The notes under the pieces: generated by a model
The model's database searches: none
What the model was told of the DNA's origin: nothing
The model's input: only the letters and a program-made list of their open reading frames with translations
Assembly (NCBI GenBank): GCA_963803015.1
Contig: CAWDKV010000011.1
Coordinates: forward strand, 782,236-846,235
Source: Berkiella sp963803015
Lineage (GTDB): Bacteria; Pseudomonadota; Gammaproteobacteria; Berkiellales; Berkiellaceae
DNA length: 64,000 nt
Direction of reading: 5' to 3'
Shown here: positions 62,086 to 64,000 of the stretch, in pieces
How positions within the stretch are numbered: the stretch's first letter is position 1
Layout: every line of letters begins with the position of its first letter
Translations under genes and position numbers: made by a program

Positions 62086-62115
62086 TGAAGTCTTTTTATA
62101 CTAATTATGACTTCA
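62086..62115. promoter_or_regulatory. Inverted repeat over the putative -10 of the ART-like gene
   Basis: TGAAGTC and GACTTCA are separated by 16 bases. On the minus strand a TATAAA lies between them, about 25 bases before the ATG. This could be an operator covering the promoter, or a leader hairpin. Confidence 0.3.
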
Positions 62116-62277
62116 AAGATGAAATATGGTTCACAAAATGATTTGATTGGCGGCGGAATAATTAAAATAATTTATGCAAAATCAAATAGTTAACCGTGCA
62201 ACAGGGACGGTGAGGCTTCCAGACATCCTGTTTATTGCAAGCTTACTCAGCTCTCCTTTGATGGAAGGGAGCATCGT
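62116..62277. other. Intergenic region between the second adhesin and the ART-like gene
   Basis: No gene or repeat was recognised. It contains the upstream region of the ART-like gene and the 3' end region of the second adhesin. Confidence 0.35.
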
Positions 62278-64000
62278 TTAAATAATTTGATGCTCCGGAT
62301 GTTGGATATACTCATGCTTCATCAATTCAGGATAGAACCGTTCGGCTGGCCCAATATCACTGTCATTTGAAGCTAAACCAAACGTTTCGCTCACCTGTGG
62401 CGTCACTTTATTTTCAATATGATGGCTTTCATCATACAAAATTGCAGAAGACGAGGTGAGACTAACAAAGTTAATCGTTCCTAATTGTTCATCTATATCA
62501 TGTAAGGTCAAAGTCACTTGTGTAGCAGAAGCATCTATACTTGGCAAATTAGATAATTGATGTGTTTCAGATTGGATGGTTAATCCCACATCCGCAGCAA
62601 GATAGGTTTTACCTTCAGCCGTTTCATAAGTTGTGTAACCACTCACCATATTACCCGAAATAACAGCACTATGATTATCCGAAACGAGAGAAATCGATGT
62701 GATGCCCCGTTGAGATAATGTTTCATACTCGCCAGCATCAACAATACCATTACCATTCTTATCTTGCCAAACGCCAAAATTGCTGTAGCTTGCATCACCC
62801 ACACCAAGCTTATTGTCTTGATTGCTATCAAACGCTACTAATCCTTGCAAATCGGTTGTGGCTCCTGGAACATAAGAAACAAAAGAAATTTGGTTAATAT
62901 GCGTTACTTGCCCAGTTCCTTCGGGATCGTAAGCTAAAATTCCATCTTCTGGACCAACCCATCCTATAGAATGATTAAAATTATCTGCTGTTCCCATTAA
63001 AGTTGCTAAGGTGACTTGAGAATCATTAAAGGAAATCAGATCAATTTGTCCATCATGATTTAAATCTAATATTACTGGCGCCATGACTGCAATCTGAGCC
63101 GTTGCTGGTGCCGAATCAATTCCATAAGTATCTGTTCCAAAATAGGAAATATTATAATCTGTATTTGTTGGAATAATAATCGGCACGTAATATAGGGTTG
63201 CATCATTTCCTGATGCTGGAAACCGCGTATCTGTTTTGACTGGAACGCTCAAAGCAGGATCTATATACAATGTCCCATCTGTGGGTAACGTTGGGATGGT
63301 AAAGCTTGCTATGCTATCTCCGGTGTCAACATCAGTCCCTATTAAAGTGATTGGAATAGAAGATGCGGTATCTGACCCACTTGCTGAAACATTATCAACA
63401 ACAGGTGGTGTATTCACACCAGTAATTGTTATGGTATCTGTCGCAGTATCGACGCCACCATGACCATCACTCACTTGATAGGTGAAACTATCTGTCGCTG
63501 AATTGCCTTGCGCCAATGTATTAAAAGCGCCATTTGGATCATAGGTATAGCTGCCATTAGTATTAACAGTCAATAAGGCTCCTGAAGATAAAGTGATTTG
63601 TACGCCAACATTCCCCGCACTGCCATTCACTTCTGATACGGTTAAAACATCACCGACATCAATATCAGTATCGTTTGCCAACAACCCGGGCGCAGCTACT
63701 GTTAAAACCATATTTTTAAATGTTGTTCCGGTATCATCGTTTGCAACTGGTGGGGTATCTACGCCGGTAATCGTTATCGTATCTGTCGCCATACTAAAAC
63801 CACCATTGCCATCACTTACTTGATAGGTGAAACTATCTGTTGTCGTGCTACCAGCCCCTAAAGTGGGAAATTGTCCATTTGGATCATAGGCATAACTGCC
63901 ATCCGCATTCATTGTCAGTAATGCGCCTGAAGCTAAAGTGATTTGTGTGCCCACATTTGCTGCACTGCCATTCACTTCTGATACGCGCAACACATCGCCA
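62278..64000 (-). CDS. Second tandem-repeat adhesin, C-terminal part (5' end beyond window)
   Basis: The frame stays open to the window edge, so the Met codon at 63993 is internal and the gene continues. About 2.5 VCBS/cadherin-like units are visible (TITITGVDTPPVANDDTG, LLANDTDIDVGDVLTVSEVNG, FTYQVSDG). A CalX-like stretch shared with the giant adhesin follows. The RTX-type C-terminal region comes next, with intact calcium loops: DLNHDGQIDLIS, DSNQDNKLGVGD and DKNGNGIVDAGE. The end, PEHQII after ELMKHEY, matches the PEHHIM tail of the giant adhesin, consistent with a shared type I secretion signal. It is a surface or secreted calcium-binding adhesin. Confidence 0.85.
   Translation of the reverse strand, partial: GDVLRVSEVNGSAANVGTQITLASGALLTMNADGSYAYDPNGQFPTLGAGSTTTDSFTYQVSDGNGGFSMATDTITITGVDTPPVANDDTGTTFKNMVLTVAAPGLLANDTDIDVGDVLTVSEVNGSAGNVGVQITLSSGALLTVNTNGSYTYDPNGAFNTLAQGNSATDSFTYQVSDGHGGVDTATDTITITGVNTPPVVDNVSASGSDTASSIPITLIGTDVDTGDSIASFTIPTLPTDGTLYIDPALSVPVKTDTRFPASGNDATLYYVPIIIPTNTDYNISYFGTDTYGIDSAPATAQIAVMAPVILDLNHDGQIDLISFNDSQVTLATLMGTADNFNHSIGWVGPEDGILAYDPEGTGQVTHINQISFVSYVPGATTDLQGLVAFDSNQDNKLGVGDASYSNFGVWQDKNGNGIVDAGEYETLSQRGITSISLVSDNHSAVISGNMVSGYTTYETAEGKTYLAADVGLTIQSETHQLSNLPSIDASATQVTLTLHDIDEQLGTINFVSLTSSSAILYDESHHIENKVTPQVSETFGLASNDSDIGPAERFYPELMKHEYIQHPEHQII

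Noticed and set aside
62278..63993. Treating the second adhesin as a complete 571-residue protein
   Set aside because: The frame is open to the window edge and the Met codon is in the middle of a repeat unit, so the gene continues outside.

Overview
The window reads as chromosomal DNA of an AT-leaning gammaproteobacterium. The conserved blocks are arranged as in other members of the class: smc-zipA-ligA; yceD-rpmF-plsX-fabH-fabD-fabG-acpP-fabF-mltG-tmk-holB-pilZ-tatD; comEC-msbA-lpxK-ycaR; lolC-lolD; mfd. These are interleaved with large repetitive proteins, ankyrin-like and leucine-rich-repeat proteins, an ADP-ribosyltransferase-like protein and proline- or alanine-rich proteins of the kind host-associated bacteria secrete. 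That mixture fits the order Legionellales (Legionella/Coxiella/Berkiella-like). The placement is an inference from gene content and protein style; no database was searched.

Layout. 1-7.1 kb (minus strand): a helicase-like protein with worn catalytic motifs, then smc, zipA and the 5' end of ligA. 7.2-9.9 kb: a dispersed palindromic repeat, small hypothetical genes, nfuA, and a run of four small plus-strand genes, three of them behind recognisable promoter elements. 9.9-20 kb (minus strand): the fatty-acid / ribosomal protein L32 / DNA-metabolism operon from yceD to tatD. 20-25.7 kb: maf, sppA, rluC and rne, with a long repeat-bearing leader before rne. 25.9-27.7 kb: a formin-like proline-rich protein and a small exported protein. 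27.9-33.3 kb (minus strand): lipid A export and competence genes (ycaR, lpxK, msbA, comEC). 33.5-37.9 kb: a DUF2062 membrane protein, an alanine-rich repeat protein, and the lipoprotein-release genes lolD and lolC. 38.2-42.8 kb: a DAHP synthase and mfd. 42.9-64 kb: an accessory region with a 3332-residue tandem-repeat adhesin, a 41-residue-repeat protein, an LRR protein, an unknown 651-residue protein, threonine aldolase, a short-chain dehydrogenase, an ADP-ribosyltransferase-like protein, and the 3' part of a second adhesin-like gene cut by the window edge.

How it fits together. The housekeeping part covers chromosome organisation and division, fatty acid and phospholipid precursor synthesis, lipid A and lipoprotein export, RNA decay and transcription-coupled repair. 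The accessory part looks host- or surface-directed. The two adhesins share a C-terminal region, but the calcium-binding loops are intact in one and eroded in the other. Several accessory proteins carry eukaryote-like features: an ART core with R, STS and ExE motifs; poly-proline tracts; ANK-like and LRR repeats; a splicing-factor-like KKSRWDEAP motif; and basic clusters resembling nuclear localisation signals. Together these suggest proteins that act inside a eukaryotic cell, possibly its nucleus. That is a hypothesis, not something the sequence proves. Several related palindromic elements are scattered between genes across the whole window.
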